Of a stretch of DNA of 7,836 bases, positions 6,255 through 7,836 are shown in pieces. Every line of letters starts with the position of its first letter. Position 1 is the stretch's first letter. The DNA is taken from NCBI GenBank assembly GCA_038211455.1, contig JBBQVP010000192.1:1-7836 (forward strand), written 5' to 3'. A model generated the notes under the pieces. That model saw only the letters and a program-made list of their open reading frames with translations, ran no database searches and had not been told where the DNA came from. Source of the DNA: SZAS-79 sp038211455 (lineage in GTDB: Bacteria > Pseudomonadota > Gammaproteobacteria > Burkholderiales > SG8-39). Position numbers and translations under genes: made by a program.

Positions 6255-7399
6255 ACTTCGAATTCACACCCGAGCAGGTCGAATTCCGCGACGCGGTGCG
6301 CCGCTTTGCCGAAAAGCACCTGGCCACCGGCCGCGTCGCGCGCGCGCACAACCCCGCCCATCCCTTCGATGTCGCCAAGCTGATGGCCGCGCAGGGACTG
6401 CTCGGCATCACCATGGCGGAAGCCGATGGCGGGCAGGAAGGCACGCTCATGGATGCGGTGATCGCGATCGAGACCATCGCCTCGGTCTGCCCGCGCAGCG
6501 CGGACGTGGTCCAGGCAGGCAACTTTGGCCCGGTGAGAGTGCTCGCCGAGTACGACACCCCGCAACAGAAAGCGCGCTACCTCACGCCCATCCTGGCGGG
6601 CGAATCGGTGATCTCGGTGGGCATGACCGAGCCCGACGCGGGCAGCGCAGTCACCGACCTCAAGACCACGGCGACGCCGGACGGCGATGGCTGGCGGATC
6701 AATGGCAGCAAGGTGTTCGTCACCCATTCGGGGTATTCGGACGTGATCATCGCCTACGTGCGCTTCGGTCCCGGCGTGGGCGGCATCGGCTCGGTGCTGA
6801 TCGACGCGAAGTCCGAAGGCATGCGGCGCGGCGAACCCTCGGCGTTCATGTCGGGGGAAGAATGGACCCAGCTGTATTTCGACAACGTCTACGTGCCGCC
6901 CGGGATGCTGGTGCTTGGCGCGGGCGGCTTCAAGAAGCAGATCGCCGGTTTCAATGTCGAGCGCATCGGCAACACCGCGCGCTCGCTGGCGCTGGGACGC
7001 TACGCCTTCGAAGCCGCGCGCCAGTGGGCGATGCAGAGGAAACAATTCGGGCGCCTGCTGTGCGAGTCCCAGGGCCTGCAGTGGAAATTCGCCGAGATGA
7101 AGATGAAGCTCGACGCCGGCCAGCTGCTGCTGTACCGCGCCGCGGCCAACGCCGACCGTGGCTTTCCGTCGGCCGAGGAGACCGCCATCGCCAAGGCGTT
7201 CTGCAACCAGGCCGGTTTCGAGGTGGCGAACGAGGCCCTCCAGGTCATGGGCGGCATGGGATACAGCCAGGAGGATCTCGTCGAATACTGCCTGCGCCGC
7301 TGCCGCGGTTGGATGATCGCCGGGGGCTCGATCGAAATCCTCAAGAACCGGATCGCCGAGGGCGTGTTCGAGCGCTCGTTCTCGCAACGGCCGGGCTGA
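6251..7399 (+). CDS. Acyl-CoA dehydrogenase family protein (catalytic Glu at the isovaleryl/long-chain position)
   Basis: A 382-residue FAD enzyme of normal length that should oxidise an acyl-CoA to the 2-enoyl-CoA, or reduce the enoyl-CoA in vivo as CaiA does. Readable parts: an N-terminal helical domain (1-115), the FAD/substrate signature GMTEPDAGSAVTD (124-136), the middle beta domain (to about 220) and the C-terminal helical bundle with QRKQFG (262-267), QVMGGMGYS (331-339) and AGGSIEI (357-363). Medium- and short-chain enzymes have their catalytic Glu in a YEGT motif; here that position is Gly358. Instead Glu237 (FNVER) lies exactly 26 residues before the Arg of RKxFG, which is the catalytic position of isovaleryl- and long-chain dehydrogenases. 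CaiA has a similar RER plus SGGSDE pattern. The ATGA overlap with the synthetase gene links it to that gene's CoA product. Confidence 0.94.
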   Translation: MNFEFTPEQVEFRDAVRRFAEKHLATGRVARAHNPAHPFDVAKLMAAQGLLGITMAEADGGQEGTLMDAVIAIETIASVCPRSADVVQAGNFGPVRVLAEYDTPQQKARYLTPILAGESVISVGMTEPDAGSAVTDLKTTATPDGDGWRINGSKVFVTHSGYSDVIIAYVRFGPGVGGIGSVLIDAKSEGMRRGEPSAFMSGEEWTQLYFDNVYVPPGMLVLGAGGFKKQIAGFNVERIGNTARSLALGRYAFEAARQWAMQRKQFGRLLCESQGLQWKFAEMKMKLDAGQLLLYRAAANADRGFPSAEETAIAKAFCNQAGFEVANEALQVMGGMGYSQEDLVEYCLRRCRGWMIAGGSIEILKNRIAEGVFERSFSQRPG

Positions 7400-7401
7400 G
7401 C

Positions 7402-7407
7402 GGGGAG
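7402..7407 (+). promoter_or_regulatory. Shine-Dalgarno-like sequence for the 3'-end gene
   Basis: GGGGAG sits in the 12-nt gap after the dehydrogenase stop, 4 nt before the ATG at 7412. The spacing is slightly tight. Confidence 0.5.
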
Positions 7408-7411
7408 CCGC

Positions 7412-7836
7412 ATGCCGCGCAACCCGCTCGCGAACCTGCGCACCGCCCGCATCGACCATCTCGGTCTCAGCAAAGCGGAGTTCGCCGTCCTGCGCCGACT
7501 CTCGACGCCGGAGAAGATCCAGACATTCCTGCTCGGCATCGGGCAGAACTTCGAGCTCGACGGCGACTCCTGCGCCTCGGTCCGCCATGTGCTACGGCAC
7601 CGCCGCGCCCACTGCATCGAGGGCGCGTTCGTCGCCGCCGCCGCGCTCTGGGTGCACGGCAAACCGCCCCTGGTGATGGACCTGCGCGCCGTGCGCGATT
7701 CCGACCATGTGGTTACGCTGTTCACCCACAGGGGACATTGGGGCTGCATCTCGAAAACCAACGGGCCGGACCTGCGCTGGCGCGATCCGGTGTACCGAAG
7801 CCTGCGCGAGCTGGCCCTGTCCTTCCTGCATGAATA
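7412..7836 (+). CDS. Conserved protein with transglutaminase-like Cys/His signature (partial, runs off the window)
   Basis: This frame is open from the ATG at 7412 to the window edge, giving 141 codons and the first two bases (TA) of the next. It lies in the same frame as the dehydrogenase, whose TGA at 7397-7399 blocks any earlier start; no start codon lies between that stop and 7412. Key elements are AHCIEGA with Cys68, VMDLRAV (88-94), DHVVTLF with His99 (98-104), WGCISKTN (110-117) and RWRDPVYRSLREL (122-134). A Cys at the head of a helix followed about 30 residues later by His on a strand resembles the transglutaminase/papain-like core. The third member is unclear: Asn117, Asp120 and Asp125 are all possible. 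I recognise the pattern as a widespread proteobacterial hypothetical family without an established function. Its short gap places it in the operon, but nothing ties it to the catabolic steps. The TA may begin a Tyr codon or a stop. Confidence 0.75.
   Translation, partial: MPRNPLANLRTARIDHLGLSKAEFAVLRRLSTPEKIQTFLLGIGQNFELDGDSCASVRHVLRHRRAHCIEGAFVAAAALWVHGKPPLVMDLRAVRDSDHVVTLFTHRGHWGCISKTNGPDLRWRDPVYRSLRELALSFLHE

Noticed and set aside
7397..7414. Possible TGA read-through fusing the dehydrogenase to the next protein, since both are in the same frame
   Set aside because: The second protein has its own GGGGAG and ATG, and the dehydrogenase ends at its normal family length, so two separate proteins are the simpler reading.
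6074..7588. 504-codon minus-strand open frame across the dehydrogenase and the gene ends on both sides
   Set aside because: It crosses two gene junctions in antisense, has the same low-complexity Arg/Ala/His-rich look and lacks family motifs.
6862..7833. 323-codon plus-strand open frame overlapping the dehydrogenase and the last gene
   Set aside because: It is in a different frame from both real genes, is very Arg/Pro-rich and matches no family. The frame starting at 7412 carries the conserved Cys/His motifs instead.
1..7836. CRISPR arrays, tRNA or rRNA genes, insertion sequences, toxin-antitoxin or defence genes
   Set aside because: No direct repeat series, cloverleaf, terminal inverted repeats or matching protein families were found; coding sequence fills essentially the whole window.

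Overview
This window is one tightly packed plus-strand gene run from a high-GC bacterium. Codon choice is strongly biased to G/C at third positions, which also leaves long spurious open frames on the opposite strand. A Liv-type transporter next to acid- and CoA-handling enzymes is typical of metabolically versatile Proteobacteria. I favour a betaproteobacterium of the Burkholderiales type, but that is a judgement from gene content and protein flavour, not a computed placement.

Layout: (1) 1-1580 is the end of a branched-chain-amino-acid-type ABC importer: the tail of the LivM permease, then both ATPases, LivG and LivF. (2) 1584-7399 holds four enzyme genes in a row: an enolase-superfamily (mandelate racemase/muconate lactonizing enzyme, MR/MLE) protein, an MmgE/PrpD-family protein, a fused NDP-forming acyl-CoA synthetase and an acyl-CoA dehydrogenase. 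(3) From 7412 to the window edge is the 5' part of a conserved protein with a transglutaminase-like Cys/His signature. Junctions are +1, -8, +3, +1, -4, -4 and +12 nt, so there is no internal promoter- or terminator-sized gap. No RNA gene, mobile element, repeat array or CRISPR was seen.

Working model (inference): the transporter imports an organic acid. The MR/MLE protein abstracts its alpha-proton (dehydration, epimerisation or isomerisation), the MmgE/PrpD protein dehydrates or decarboxylates the product, the synthetase makes the CoA thioester, and the acyl-CoA dehydrogenase carries out an alpha,beta redox step. The substrate cannot be read from the sequence. I do not recognise this enzyme combination as a named pathway, which makes it the main candidate for something undescribed. 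Active-site readings that sharpen the picture: the dehydrogenase has Gly where medium-chain enzymes carry the catalytic Glu, but has Glu at the alternative isovaleryl/long-chain position; the MR/MLE protein has KxN rather than KxK, plus an insertion next to it; and the LivG/LivF pair has its non-consensus motifs in one composite ATP site.
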